Shown one piece after another: positions 30,971 to 43,617 of a stretch of 64,000 bases of DNA; the first letter of the stretch is position 1, and the number at the start of each line of letters is the position of its first letter. The notes under the pieces are model-generated. The model was not told the DNA's origin. It worked only from the letters and a program-made list of their open reading frames with translations, and made no database searches. This DNA is from Schistocerca nitens. Taxonomy: Eukaryota; Arthropoda; Insecta; Orthoptera; Acrididae. Made by a program: the position numbers and the translations under genes. The stretch covers positions 705,155,389-705,219,388 of the forward strand of contig NC_064616.1 in the NCBI RefSeq assembly GCF_023898315.1, read 5' to 3'.

Positions 30971-32146
30971 CTATAACATCTAGAGTATCCGAACACCGCT
31001 ATCTAATGCGTTACTGACCACTAGATTTCACGAAAAGTGAATCCACCAGCGCAGAAGGCTTCGGGGAATATTTTGTTGTCAGTAGAGATGCAGTAACAGC
31101 AGAATGAGTCGGTCAGGAGAGTTCAGTGACTTTGAACGCTGACTAGTCATTGGATCTCTCCTGAGAGACAGGTCCATCAGGGACATTTCAACCTTTCTAA
31201 AGCTGCCCAAGTGAGCTGTTGGTGATGCGACTGTGAAGTGAAAACGCGAAGGAACAACCAAAATTTAACCAAGACTAGGCATACCTCATGTACTGACGGA
31301 CAGGAACCGATGAGCATTGCGGATGGTGGTTGTAAAAATGGCATGAAATTAGCAGAAGGAATCATTTGTGAGTCCCAAAGTGCTACCAGCAACTAACCGA
31401 CCTGATGAACCAAGGGGCTGCCAACAGCGTCTCCTCAACGACCGTTCAGCGAAAGTTTCTGCGTATGGGTCTCAGTAATAAGCGCGTGGTTCGTACACCC
31501 ATGCTGACTGCTGTTCATCGCCGACAAAGGCTGGAATCGGCACGCCAGTACCGCAAACGGACGTCCACTGAGTGGTGACAGGTGGCATTTTCAGATGAAT
31601 CACGTTTTATGCTCCATCGGACAGATGGCCGTTGGCGTGTACGGCGTGAAACGTCTGAAAGCAAACACCTTGCAACAGTCGTCGGAAGGGTCCAGGCCAG
31701 AGGACATTCCCTGAGTGATCGCGTCATTCTGGTGTGCACAATGGATCAACGAAGTATGCATCTATCCTTGGGGACCATGTCCACACCTGCATGCTGTTTG
31801 CTTTTCCTCGTCACGATGGCATCTACCAGCAGTACCATGCAACGTGTCACACAGCTTGTAGTGTACGTGCATGGTTCTAAGAGCAGCAGGATGACTTTAC
31901 CCTACTCCCGTGGCCGCCAGATTCTCCAGACTTAAACCCAATTGAGACTGAGCTGTTCATGCCATCGATCCTCAACCGGAATACTTAGCGCAGCTGGCCA
32001 CGGCACTGGAGTCGATATGGCACCACATCCCCCAGGGCACCTTCCACACCCTGACACTCTTTCTGTACCTTTCGGAGCGGTACACGCTGAAAGAGGTGGT
32101 TATTCAGGCTTTTGACAGGTAGTCACATTAATGTGACTGGACTGTG
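30971..32146 (+). mobile_element. Tc1-like transposon, family D, degenerate
   Basis: The right end AGTCACATTAATGTGACTGG then ACTGTG before TA (32147-32148), and the left-end motif GAGTATCCGAACACC near 30983, are typical of a Tc1 family with GTATCCGGACACC-type termini. Coding remnants on plus: SGEFSDFER near 31117, DESRFMLHRTDGRWRVRRE (first catalytic block) at about 31596, and a decayed DLNPIE block near 31930. Many stops. The left boundary is approximate. Confidence 0.75.
31582..31935 (+). pseudogene. Tc1-like transposase fragment, family D
   Basis: Open stretch beginning MAFSDESRFMLHRTDGRWRV, the block with the first catalytic Asp, continuing through a region like that preceding the second Asp. 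Downstream the frame is lost before the Glu block. It is the longest coding remnant of family D. Confidence 0.78.
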
Positions 32147-32148
32147 TA

Positions 32149-33530
32149 TTTTCTAGCGTTTTGCCTTCTCTATTTACAATAGTATCATCCTCAAACCGCT
32201 TCATGTAGCTTCCGACATTATCCGTTAGGTCACTGAGGTATGCGGTGAATAGTCCCACGAGACTCACTTGGTGAATCCCCAAAGATATGTAGTAACTACG
32301 TCCGAAGATAAGATTATGTAATAAGATTACTCTCCGTCAGTGACGCCATCCTGTGTCCTTTTTGCTAGGAACTCTTCAGTCTAGTCACAAAGCTGGTATA
32401 AAATCCTGTACACCCGCAATTTGTTCCTTAGATGACAGTGCCGAACTCTGTTGAACGCCTTCCGGAAGCCAAGCAACACTGCATTAACCTGAGTGCCTCT
32501 GTTTGCTGTTTATGGAAATCGTGGGCAAACTGAACGATGTGGGCTTCGCAAGATCGTTGTCTGCGAAATTCACGTGATTCCCATAGAGGAAATTCTGGGC
32601 CTCCAGTTAGCATAGAACGTGTTCCTTAATTTCCAGTCATCTGATGTCAACGATACAGGCCCATACTTGTGTGTAACTGTTCGACGAGTCTACCTGAAAA
32701 AGGGATGATCTCCGCGTTTTTCCGATTATATTGAATATTTAATTCCTCAGCTGCCAGAAAAGGAGCAAGTTCTGTCGGATAGTCTACGTAGAATTCTAAA
32801 GATATCAGATTATATGATGATTGTCGAATCATGGCTCTCCTCTCTGAACCTTCACAGCCTCGCAGAATTAGCCGAGCGGTCTGAGGCGCTGCAGTAATGG
32901 ACTGCGCGGCTGGTCCCTCCCTCGGGCATGGGTGTGTGCGTTTGTCCTTAGGATAACTTAGGTTAAGTAGTGTGTAAGCTTAGGGACTGATGACCGTAGC
33001 AGTTAAGTCCCATAAGATTTCACACACATTTGAACCATCCCTACCTTGTACCTGTCTAGGGCGTATTGTACTATGCTCTTGAATTTTGTTCATTTATATT
33101 CGAAATATTGTCTCAACGATGAATGTTTGATGTTGTCTGCTCCGGTAGTCTGAAATCTTATTTTTTGGATTGTTTTTGCCGCACTTACTAAACAGTATTC
33201 CCTACCTACCTTTCACTGCATTCCCACTTGTAAATGTAGTCAGTGATGCCATAACGGCCTTCTCATCATTGATTTGCTGCTCTACTTGAACGAATCGAGA
33301 AGTTCGGTCCCGTTTTTAACCAGGAGATCGAGGAATTTACCGTCACGAGTAGCTTCTCTGATTAACTGCTCAAGGTAATTTTCGGGTGAGGAATTCAGAA
33401 CAATATCACACTAACCCCTGTGCCTGCTACCTGTTCCAATCACTTGAGTCACACAATCTATAGCTGATAAGCTGAAATCTCAGCGTTAGACGTGGTAATA
33501 GACATTGTTTGCAGACGCAGTTTCACAGTG
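32149..33530 (-). mobile_element. Decayed LINE, minus strand
   Basis: Reading minus from about 32830: SYNLISLEFYVDYPTELAPF and a LEH-like block, FRRQRSCEAHIVQFAHDFHK (at 32428-32613), then GIHQVSLVGLFTAYLSDLTD with a degenerate motif C RFEDDTIVNREG (32100-32282). These match RT fingers, motif A flank, motif B and motif C. The segment 33040-33530 looks like its upstream linker or endonuclease end, but is too decayed to be sure. Family D entered at its RT; a SINE is at 32868-33038. Confidence 0.62.
32868..33038 (+). mobile_element. tRNA-derived SINE, head type 4
   Basis: A box ATTAGCCGAGCGGTCTGAGG. The B box region is deleted (CTGGTCCCTCCCTCGGGCAT). Body TAACTTAGGTTAAGTAGTG, tail AAGATTTCACACACATTTGA. 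The same head is the first unit of the dimeric SINE at 5046-5385. No clear target duplication. Confidence 0.82.
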
Positions 33531-36500
33531 AAGTCGTTTTCAGAGCGAATTGAGGACGGGGCCAGGTAACATGATTTATCAGGGCAGAACCCAGCATCGC
33601 GACTGATTGGATCACCCGTCAGTAGTGTTTACAAAGCTGCATTGAGATCCGGACTCTAGAGAGATAACGCAGCGTCTAAGATTTTAATGTTAATATAAGA
33701 CTACGAATTCATCATTATAGATGCAGTACTTAACAACCACAGATTTCTGGAATATAAAAGCTGGGTCACAGGTCATATAGGATGCATTACTCCATTATGG
33801 TGCTTGTAAAAATTTGTAAACACCCTTCTTATATAAAAGCAAATGTCCTTTCACATACCCAACGAAAGTTCCAATGTTGGTTGGAAGATTGCTTTCATGA
33901 TTCTTTAGGTATTTGAAAAATATGGAAGAAATACTCAGTCGCAAAAAGGGAATGATGGGAGACACTTTGTGTGACCATTTCGATCCTGTAACTGACTACA
34001 GAGTTAAATTTTGATAGATCAACTGCTGAACTATAAAGAAAAACTTTCGACTCGCTCAGAAGATGGCTGCGCGCGCCGCAGTCTAAATATTAGTGGAAAA
34101 AGTTATTTGCAACAGCATGAGGATCTGATATTTTATCTCTTTTTTACATCAGTGCATTTGGAAAGCAGGACAGCCTTTATACGTGTACGAGGTCTACTAT
34201 AAATCGATATTGTTGAATCAAAATATCGACGACAGAAATCCATGTGAATAAACCATTCCCTACCTTATACGTTACTGCGAATTTAACGTTTTCTGCTGCA
34301 GAATATGAAACTTTTAATTTGCGTTTCCACTTATTCCTGTAACACATAAATTAAGATACTGCATCATGAAGAAAGACACACACTCATTGTTTAACGCTCT
34401 GTTGAAAGCGATAAATATCACTGTGCAGTTTAGAAACGGGTTTGCGAATTACAGAAAATTGCTGACACTTCTGGTTATTCTAAGCTAAACAGCGCGTCTA
34501 ACACGAACCGTGGCAGGCTACTGGTTGCTTGCCAACGCATTTTAAGTGGGTTGCGATTAATCTGCGTAAGTGAAGGGTTCTCACTTAAAATAAACACGGC
34601 CACCATTTCAGTCACGCTACACTCATAAGTAAAGGAGGGCAGACAACGGAAACTTCTATTTCATAATACTGGCGTCGTTTATTTATCTTCGTCAGCGAGC
34701 TGCGTAATCGCAGAGCTGAAAACACACTGCTCCGCTCCCATTCAGGAGCCACGTTGAAGATGAGTTCATTAAAGACAATCATTTTAGCCATTTTTACGGG
34801 CAGCGTCAGGCTCACCCAAGTTAGATCAGACCGCCTGCAGTCTATGCGATGTTTTTACACGATGTGTGTCACATTTGATACAGGTTTATTACAAAGCGAG
34901 AATAAAGTGCGATTAAAGAACCTATTTTTACATGTTTGTGTTAGGCTTTAGACATGAAATGTTCATCAAATTTTCCTTATTTTAGTTTCAGGAATCGTTT
35001 CCACAACGTAGAGCCTTTTTTATTTCCACATCTTCCGCAACATCCACATGTCGAAGTCTCAGCCTCCTTTCAATGCATTTGTAGTCAAACTATCATTTTT
35101 ACTTATTCCTGTAGCTTCTGCTGTTTAAATGACTCTCGTAGACAAACATAGATTATACGATGACCTCTCAGTACCTGTCAGTGTCAAATAGAAACGTAAG
35201 TAGGTTTATGACCCCTTAGAAGGAAAGTTTGGTTTTTTGCACTGGCTTTAAAAGGTGCACGTATGAGGCAGCAGTTTACAGCAGCCTGCATTAAATCAGT
35301 CCGTTCAGCTTTAATGACTTCTTTCGTCATTTCCACTTTCAGTTTTACCAAAAATTTTAAAGTACTGGTTTCCAGTCTGCTCCATTTCTCTTCAATTAAA
35401 GCATTTTTCTGCAAATGGAGGCAGGAGGATTAGGGTTCAACGTCCCGTCGACTCTACTAAATGCTTCCTAGTACCTGTCTGTTACAGCGTACATGAGGTT
35501 AATGACCCCAAGTGGACAGATGGCGTGCTGGGATCGACACTGGGAAAACGAACTAAGTTGATTCTTAACGGAAATGTATTCACAAAATGGAGCGTACTCT
35601 TGAACTTCAGTAAATCTTTATGACGTATTAAGTCATACCACTATGGTTCTGTAAACGTAAACTGTTTGCTATTATATTAATCGTCATCATTCAGCAAGGA
35701 TTAGGTTCACTAAGGAATCCAACATGAATCCTCATGTACTCACACATCAAGATTCAAACATTCAGAGAATAAAAGAAAGCGAAATCCACAATTTTCTAGC
35801 AAAACTAGAATTGTCAAAAGGGGCTTGTGACTTATGGTGGAAAGAAATACGAAACTTAATCGGGATTAAGATGTATGAACTGAATCGCGAGCGGATAAAG
35901 TAGTAGTTCGGCCCCATCCGAGTCTAATTAAACATAGTAAAATTATGACTCGTGAGAGCTCCATAATGCTTCTAACAAATGACTTTAAAATTAAAGAAGG
36001 TTTCTAACACGAAAATGTAAACTAACTCCATCCAAAATCACCGTCTAAGAGCGCACAGAAGCGGCACATCATACACACCTGATCCCAGATCCGGGACTCT
36101 CTACAAAATCCGACCTTCCTGACCTCCGAGCATAGAGACCGAAAAGACTTGGAAGGGGGCCAATTGGCTAATCAACAAGATGATTTTTTCAGGAGTACCT
36201 GGAACCTCCTCCAACCACAAGACAAGAGAGAAAACGCCTGTTTCCCTTGCTCAAAATTTTCCGTTGGTTCACGTCTAAAATTTGAACGAATGCTTCACTT
36301 GTACGTAGGTCTGAACGAACCAGTCGCGAGAGCCCACATTAAAAAAGCCTGGGAGATAGTTTGGAGTATCAAGCCAGCTTCGAAAATTCAACTCAACGAC
36401 CCTTCCAGGTCTTTACTACAAAGCTAAACCAACAGAGTCTACCTGAATTCACCAAACTGCATGTGTTTGCAATTGTACCCACATTCATACACTCTAGCAA

Positions 36501-37194
36501 TTATCATTCTTTAGAAAAAGTGGTTTAATGTACATGGTGCACTGAATATCAAACGCAATAAAAATGAAACCTACACAGTTCGGTTCCCAGAGTGATCTTT
36601 CCCCCTGGCGTGGCCAAAACATAAGAAAACACGGACAGAGGAAAGTCTCTGCAGAACTTGGCGGAACTACAAAATTATATATATTTTTTGATTGCCGTCT
36701 TCCAGTTCCATCTCAACTGTGAATATGGATTCTGTTTATGGATATTTGTAGAATCTACAAACACTCAGCACTCTATCAAAAGCCAGTGCCATCAGCTGTT
36801 TATATCATTGCGTCTATCCTGTGCTTCGTTGGTCAACTTGCATCCATACGCCACTGTTGCTGGGCACACTGTTCAAGTAGACACTTTCCAAGAAAGACAA
36901 TGTCAGTATGTTGCTGGCTGTGCTTCAATATATTACTCAGATTAATATGTCTCGAATTATGTCAACCATTTCATTAAAAATATAAGCCGATACAAAAATA
37001 TCGTTGAAAAATGTATTATTTTATTTACCTGCCAATACTTCCGTCTGTATTGCCCGACAAAAAGTGAAGCATCCAAAAGAAATTGTCAGATGTCAGTGTA
37101 GATTCGCACTTTTACACACCATCGGTGGGTATGTAAATAGCTAGAGTTGCATTTCTCTGTTAACTGACATTCTGAGCCTGTGGCTGCGTACAAA
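33531..37194. other. Long stretch with no recognised feature
   Basis: AT-rich sequence. Open frames at 34011-34202, 34754-34951, 36149-36427 and 36658-36977 have no domain I recognise and may be chance. No repeat terminus, RNA gene or conserved exon was found. In particular, I found no innexin N-terminal exon. Confidence 0.4.
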
Positions 37195-37905
37195 ATGTAG
37201 GTCGACTCTTACAGAGAAGATAACAACGACCAGCCACATTTTATAATGCTATTTATTTATTTAAATAGCGCCGTTACTGGTTTCGAACGACGTTCATATT
37301 AAGATAAATTTTACGTTAGCCTTCACTTTTTGTCTTCCCAAACGATGAAATTTCCTTGCGGTGGGTCGGCCGCGGTGGTCTAGCGGTTCTAGGCGCTCAG
37401 TCCGGAACCGCGCGACTGCTACGGTCGTAGGTTCGAATCCTGCCTCGGGCATGGATGTATGTGATGTCCTTAGGTTAGTTAGGTTTAACTAGTTCTAAGT
37501 TCTAGGGGACTGATGACCGAAGATGTTAAGTCCCATAGTGCTCAGAGCCATTTGAACCATTTGAACCTTGGGGTGGTAGTGCCAAAACAAGAAGTAAGAC
37601 AATATGTATGTAGCTGTAATTGTGCCTCACAAAGGTTTTAATCCGAATGATGTAAGGCATAATTACTTTTAAACAGACACTGTCTCACGTCTTGTTTTGG
37701 TTTTAGGACACTACCATTCCAAGGAAATTTCATCATTTAGGAAAACAAAAAGTGAAAGCTAATGTAAAATGTATCTTAACATGAACGAGCCATCTGAAGA
37801 TGAACCTGTCAGTTCTAAACTGGTGACGGCGCTATTTAAATAAATAAATAACATTATAAAAAGTGGCTGGCTGCTGTCATCTTCTCCGTGAGGGTCAACC
37901 TACGT
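37195..37905. mobile_element. Foldback element with long inverted arms
   Basis: Arms 37195-37365 and about 37700-37905 are imperfect inverted repeats. Both contain AAATAGCGCCGT plus an ATTTATTTATTT run, CACTTTTTGT and ATGATGAAATTTCCTTG-type segments in mirrored order. The right arm has an extra stretch (about 30 bp) near CATCTGAAGATGAACC. A SINE splits the element at 37366-37566. No coding sequence inside, so non-autonomous. Confidence 0.75.
37366..37566 (+). mobile_element. tRNA-derived SINE, head type 1
   Basis: Head CCGCGGTGGTCTAGCGG, B box GGTTCGAATCC, common body, tail CATTTGAACCATTTGAA. Flanks CCTTGCGGTGGG and CCTTGGGGTGGT resemble a diverged target duplication inside the foldback element. 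Confidence 0.88.
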
Positions 37906-38451
37906 CTTCGTAATGCTGAGTTACTCTCGTGGCGAGCAAGATTCCCAGATCTGTCCCGATAGAATGTGTGGGGTTAGCCGTCAACTCCGTCCCAGTATGC
38001 TGAGAACCAGTTGCAACAGTTATGTGCCAGCTAGGCTCATAAGAAGTTACAACGATTTTATGATACCCTTCCCAACAGAATCGAGACCACAGAGGATGCA
38101 ACATCGGCGCTCATACCGCAAGTTCTTTGTAAAATTGACTTGATTTTGTAATCGCTGAAATAACATCATGTATCCTCTTAACCTGTGAAGTTTCATTTCC
38201 TTTCCTCTCCGTTCTGGGTGTTTCGCTTTTTTAGGCCTGAGTGGTAGTTACCTTGCAAAATCCGCGGTATACTTTCTACCAGATTGATGCCTGGGTATCT
38301 CACAACGAAAGATATAACAATAATTTTTTTATAGTCTTCGAACCAATTCTGGATACTCTACTCTGACGAAGTGGTCTATGTTTTTGAAAGTAGGAATTAA
38401 TGTGCATATTTGGCGCAGTAGCGGCAAAGTTATCTGGTCGAATATTCGGTT
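37906..38451. other. No recognised feature
   Basis: Short overlapping open frames on both strands at 37895-38143 without family signatures; nothing else recognised. Confidence 0.35.
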
Positions 38452-38641
38452 TAAATTGGAAATTTGTGGTAAGGACTATGGGAACAAACTGCTGAGGTCA
38501 TCGGTCCCTAGGCTTACGCACTACTTAATCTAACTTAAACTAACTTACGCTAAGGACAACACACCCGCCCATGCCCGAGGGAGGACTCGAACCTCCGACG
38601 GGGGGAGCCACGCGAACTGTTACGAGATGCCTCAGACCGCA
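38452..38641 (-). mobile_element. tRNA-derived SINE, head type 2
   Basis: Starts AAATTGGAAATTTGTGGTAA on plus. Inverted B box GACTCGAACCTCC and body AACTTAAACTAACTTACGC as in the copy at 21842. A box partly lost at the right end. Confidence 0.87.
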
Positions 38642-39644
38642 CTCAGTTGAAATATATTATTTGACAGATACTGGAAAATCTGAAGAACCAGTTATCCGAG
38701 TGAGCAGTAGTGCTGTATGGTAGACGGTACGACGATGCTGACTGTATAATTCCTAAGATTTTCGTGAAGAGGGCCCTCTGTTTAATTCTTCATATCTTTA
38801 ACTAGATAACATGTTGCGTATTGTAGTATGCTTTGTGAATTACTTTAAAGGAGGAACGTTTAGCTCCATTGTCTTGTTACACTCGTTAAAAAGTGAACAT
38901 CTGTTAAGTCTGGCCGTCCTTGCCCGACTTTTCCTGTGACACAGGCTGACCTCCACTGCGTTGTCCGTCTGCTGCTATGTGGCTGCACTACTGAGTCGCT
39001 GCTGCAGCTCTGTAGTGTTCGTCACGAAACTAGACAGCTCGAGGTCATCTTATCTACTTACAACATTGCCAGTTAGTCATAATTTCAAATGTTAGTAAAA
39101 ATTACGAAAAAGATATTAGACAACTCTATTTTAAGTCTAGAGTACGATGGAGTACTTTTCAAAAGAAAATTCTTGCTAGTTTTTACGAAAGAAATAAAAA
39201 TTAAGTTACAAGAAATTTTCAAGAAAAATAATTTTTACTGCATCCTGGGGAAGAGAAACAGAAGCACTAACTTATGTGCACAGATAAAAATATATGAACA
39301 TTCTCAAAGTTTATAGATGCATGTAATACTTATTTTATTGTAAAAACATAAAATTATTCAGAGATTCAAAGTAAAATATCGTAAGAAGTGAGAAACCGTT
39401 TAGCATGTGCAACAAAAAATGTCGTCGCTGATGAACTGGCAGTCTGTTTTACCTGCTAGAAACTACCAAAGCGCAAGTTGTTAAGGAAACTATAAAATTA
39501 ATTATAATAACACCTGACACATTATTTTATCGTGTCACCTATGAAGAAGAGCGTCCATACGATAGTTTCTAACTGGGGACAATCCCCATCGCAACCCCCT
39601 CACATTTAGTGGTAAAATGGCCTAGACGATTAACACAGATCAAT
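38642..39644. other. No recognised feature
   Basis: AT-rich, a short lysine-rich open frame at 39089-39316 with no recognised family. Nothing else seen. Confidence 0.4.
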
Positions 39645-40400
39645 CATGAAAACAAGAAGTTGTACTGAACTGTGAAAAAAGAAGCAAAATAGAAACAGTG
39701 AATGGGCCGAGGTCAAGATGTACAACATGGAGCGAATTGCAAGAACGACGGTGTCGTGGCTGTGTGGTCACGGTGTTGGACTGTAAAAGCGTGAGATCCG
39801 TGTTCAAAACTCCCTCGGGCCCCTTTTTCACACAATTATGAACTTTCCGTCCGGTCATTGACGTGTATGTTCTCCTTCTGTAGTCTTGGCAATTGTTCAA
39901 ATGGTTCAAATGGCTCTGAGCACTATGGGATTTAACATCTGAGGTCATCAGTCCCCTAGAGCTTAGAACTACTTAAGCCTAACCAACCTAAGGACATCAC
40001 ACACATCCATGCCCGAGGCAGGATTCGAACCTGTGACCAAAACGAAACTCAGGAGTTATGGTACTTGTGTAGAACAAATAGGAGGTACGTACGTCTGAAG
40101 GTCCTTTCCTTACACCTCACTGTTGCAAACAAACGTTACGCCACGACACAGACACAAGTTCGAATACAGCGAACAGACTCGTCAGTGACCGGACAGCCAG
40201 TTCATAATTTAATGTAGAAAACAGGGTACGAGGGAGACCTGAACACGCGTCTACCCCTTCGCAGTCCAACACCGTTACCACATTAACCCGACGCCCTGGC
40301 TATTCAAATTCTCTCGATGTTGCACATCTTGATCGTGGACCGTTCCCTGTTTTTATTTTGATTCTTTTTTCACACTTCAGTTCATCTTCTTCCTGTTTAA
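39645..40400. mobile_element. Foldback element whose arms carry tRNA-like units
   Basis: Left arm about 39645-39892 and right arm about 40110-40400 are imperfect inverted repeats. Shared blocks in mirrored order: a TGAAAAAAGAA-type stretch, TCAAGATGTACAACAT (TGTGCAACAT in the right arm), the GGTGTTGGACTG block with a B-box-like GTGTTCAAAACTCCC, and ATTATGAACT with GTCCGGTCA. The tRNA-like A box (GGCTGTGTGGTCACGGTG) is in the left arm. A type 1 SINE is inserted at 39893-40038. No coding potential. Confidence 0.72.
39893..40038 (-). mobile_element. tRNA-derived SINE, head type 1, truncated
   Basis: Tail, body and inverted B box (GATTCGAACCTG) are present; the A box half of the head is missing after GTGACC at 40038. 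Confidence 0.88.
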
Positions 40401-41259
40401 ATGCTGGATCTGTGTTCTGTTCTTGACGGGCTGTCGCCTGGGCCATCTTAGCACTGAATCTGACTGGAGTGCGATTGACACTTTCCATTCTAAGAGGAGG
40501 GGAGTAGACCTAGGCGCATGGAGTATTTTGAATATTTTGGAAGACGAATAGCGACGTTGAAGTAGCAATAAAAAGTTCCAGTTCCTGCCCTTTAAAAAGT
40601 CGTGTTACGTAGATTTTTAAATCATTTTCTTAAAAGAAAAACACCTTACTACACTGTATTTTTTTCGTTTTCCTAATATCTAGGTGGGAGAGCCAGACGT
40701 ATGGCCGCCCTTGCCTATAAACGCAATTTTTTTACGATATACTACGTGCACGGCAGCGTGTGTGTGATTGTATGCCTCCGCCAGGATTTTTTTTGCGACG
40801 ACTCACCTCAATAGGGCAAAATCTATTCCCACCTCTAGAAATTTTTTTTCTTTGCAGCTGTCGTAGACCCTTCATCACAGCACACATCACCCAAAACACC
40901 GACATACGCTATACAAAAGCAACTGTAGAACTGTAGATACTTTCAGTCTACTATTTCCTTTGAGGTCGACGAATTATATTTGTTCATATGGTTTCGTGAA
41001 ACCCTAGTTTCATCTAAATGTACTACAAGCCTATTTTCCTAAGCATACAATAACTGCATTGTACACAAAAACCACACTCTTGTTGCTGCAGTGTCTATGC
41101 ACTACCTTAAACATTTTCGTCCATCATTCCAATTTCAGAACCGAAACCCTATTGAGCGGAGAAGACGAGGAACGGGGGTCTGAGCCACAATAATTAATTT
41201 TTTCGCGGAGAGCACCCTGCATTTTTGCAGCCGTTGGATACTCACCTATGTCGTAATAA
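40401..41259. other. No recognised feature
   Basis: AT-rich with T-runs near 40730 and 40785. No gene or repeat terminus recognised. Confidence 0.4.
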
Positions 41260-41271
41260 CCAAGCACAGTT

Positions 41272-41442
41272 CAAATGGTTCTGAGCACGATGGGACTTAA
41301 CATCTGAGGTCATCAGTCCCCTAGAACTTAGAACTACTTAAACCTAACTAACCTAAGAACATCACACACATCCATGCCCGAGGCAGGATTCGAACCTGCG
41401 ACCATAGCGGTCGCGCGGTTCCAGACTGAAGCGCCTAGAACC
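41272..41442 (-). mobile_element. tRNA-derived SINE, head type 1
   Basis: Near-identical target duplications CCAAGCACAGTT (41260-41271) and CCAAGCATAGTT (41443-41454). Inverted B box GATTCGAACCTG, head truncated after GCGCCTAGAA. Confidence 0.9.
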
Positions 41443-41739
41443 CCAAGCATAGTTCTACGAACTAGTTTTTGTTAGAGTCGTCAGACACTGTGGATTTCCG
41501 TTGTCGTTTATATCCATTTCTTGGAGAATCAAAACACGTGCTCACATCTGGATATTCTGCCAATGTTACTGTACTGTTAATAGAACATAGTCGACTCGAA
41601 AATACCACAAGCTTTTTCTGTCAGTTCATGAATTTGCATACACGTGCACACAGAATACCGCATGGGAACATTGACCTTACAGCTGGCGTTGACCTCCTTT
41701 ACTGCTAAAGTGTATATATGGAAACAACGCTGTGAACTG

Positions 41740-42219
41740 GACGAATCACAGCATTAAAGAGTGCATGCAGTGGATGTGGCCTTGGGCTGGTGATTCTCGT
41801 GATGGCCACTATAGTTACCCTTCATGTTCAACTGGCCTTATTAAAACATCGAGAAATAGAGGAGAGAGTGTCACGGGCATGATACAGAATTTTGGATGGA
41901 AATCATTAAAACAAAAGCGTTTTTCGTTGCGGCGGGATCGTCTCACGAAATTTCAATCACCAGCTTTGTCCTCCAAATGCGAAAATATTCTTTTTACCCC
42001 ACCCTACATAGGAGAAACGATCAGCACGGTAAAATAAGGTAAACGGAGATCACACGGATAGACATAAGTGTGCATTTTTTCCGCGCGCTGCTTGGAAGTA
42101 GAATAATAGTGAATTAGTGTGAAGGTGGTTCGATGAATCCTCTGCCAGGCACTTAAATGTGATTTGCAGAGTAGCCATACAGATGCAGATGTAGATGTAG
42201 ATATAGATGTAGATGTATA
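41740..42219 (+). mobile_element. LINE 3' end relic with ATGTAG tail
   Basis: At 41877-42037 the plus strand encodes MIQNFGWKSLKQKRFSLRRD, then RLTKFQSPALSSKCENILFT and PPYIGE, the extreme C-terminus of CR1/Jockey-type LINEs. It is followed by CCTCTGCCAGGCACTTAAAT and an imperfect ATGTAG array at 42180-42219. The body upstream is decayed. Confidence 0.78.
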
Positions 42220-43395
42220 TCATAAGTTTTTAAAACATTTGCAGGTTGGCCATATTGTGCACTCGAATTTCTATTCCCAAAAATAAGAAACAAAGTGGAA
42301 ACTGAAGTAATTAATTAAATTTCTCAACCACAACAAGATCATACCAGATATAAGTTTAAACTGATTTCTATTTTACGGAGTTATCTCTCGCTTTATGGTA
42401 ACGAGATAATTTGTGTGTGTAAGTGGTCACCTTATAATTATGATTGTGGTACACCATTCGTCTCGTTTAGAGGAAGATCGCTGGAGAACATGTATGTAGT
42501 GTCATTTTTCCATTCTGTTTTTAAATCTGCTTTCACACAAGACAAATCTACAAATATTTCTGTTCATTTGTGCCAATAACGAAAAGTAAATTCACTTAGG
42601 AGTACGATACCCAACTATCAAAGGTGCAACATGCTCTCTTTTAATGACGAGACAACCGCGAATGGACGCCTTTAATTTCGTTGGTGTTTAGATGTTTAAC
42701 TAAGGAGTTATGCAGAGGGTAAAACGTAGGCTTTTTCCTTGCTTTTGGTTTTACAGTTACATTGACAAATTTACGTATTTTCGTACCAACAACTTCTTAT
42801 ACACACGTTGTACAATGGAGAATTCAAATGTCTGAAGAAAATAATATAAAATTTGTGTTCAAGACTTAATTTACCACTGAGTGCTGGACAAAGGATTGTC
42901 GTGTGCTGTTACACGGTATTTGTCACATGTGAAAAATAAGCAGGCATTGAATGTCACTCAGAAATCAATGAGGTAATAAAATGCAATATAAAAATCTGTT
43001 ACCGACTCATCTTGACAATGCCTGAATGGTTTCCAACAAAAGTATTTCGAGAACAATTGCTGGTGCACCAGCCACGCGTCCGAAAACTGATGGAATAGCT
43101 TTCCGCTTCGCAAACTTCAAATTGGTGTATTTGAAACATAGTCATACTCTGTAAATCTGCACATAACTCTCCCGTAGAAGAAGAAATTATAAATACGTCT
43201 GTAAGCTGAGAAAGTGACTTTTTTCGTTTTCGGAAGTTTCAGAAATAACTTTTCTTTTCTTCTGTTTTCTCTGTTTATCTGCCATTGAACTCATGTAAAT
43301 CAAATCATTTCATAACTTAAATACTTACAATTTGTATTATTTAGAGCTTTTTACACAAATATATTTTTACGTGACTGGTGTTCGACATGTTGCAG
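42220..43395. other. Unique sequence upstream of the first shakB exon
   Basis: AT-rich, no repeat terminus recognised. It ends in a polypyrimidine-poor acceptor (ACATGTTGCAG) at 43395. Presumably intron. Confidence 0.5.
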
Positions 43396-43615
43396 GCTAT
43401 TCTGTTCTACACGCCGCGTTGGCTGTGGAAGAACTGGGAAGGAGGGAAGATCCACGCCCTTATAATGGACCTGGACGTGGGTATCTGTTCTGAGGTGGAA
43501 AAGAAGCAGAAAAAGAAACTGCTTCTAGACTACCTGTGGGACAACCTGCGCTATCACAACTGGTGGGCCTACCGCTACTATCTGTGTGAGCTGCTGTCCC
43601 TCGTTAACGTCGTTG
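43396..43615 (+). CDS. shakB: Innexin Shaking-B, internal exon
   Basis: Gap-junction channel subunit. The exon encodes [20 protein letters not shown], the end of the second membrane segment, then a cytoplasmic loop including [20 protein letters not shown] and [20 protein letters not shown] leading into the third membrane segment. It matches Drosophila Shaking-B better than Inx1, Inx2 or Inx3, as I know those sequences. It begins in phase 0 after the acceptor TTGCAG and ends in phase 1 at the donor G|GTGAGT (GT at 43616-43617). The upstream exon coding for the N-terminus and extracellular loop 1 should end in FFQ; I did not find it in the window. The codons in frame before 43396 are intron. 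Confidence 0.9.
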
Positions 43616-43617
43616 GT

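Noticed and set aside
33531..37194. Possible host exons in short open frames
   Set aside because: No conserved domain, splice-site support or codon bias could be seen.
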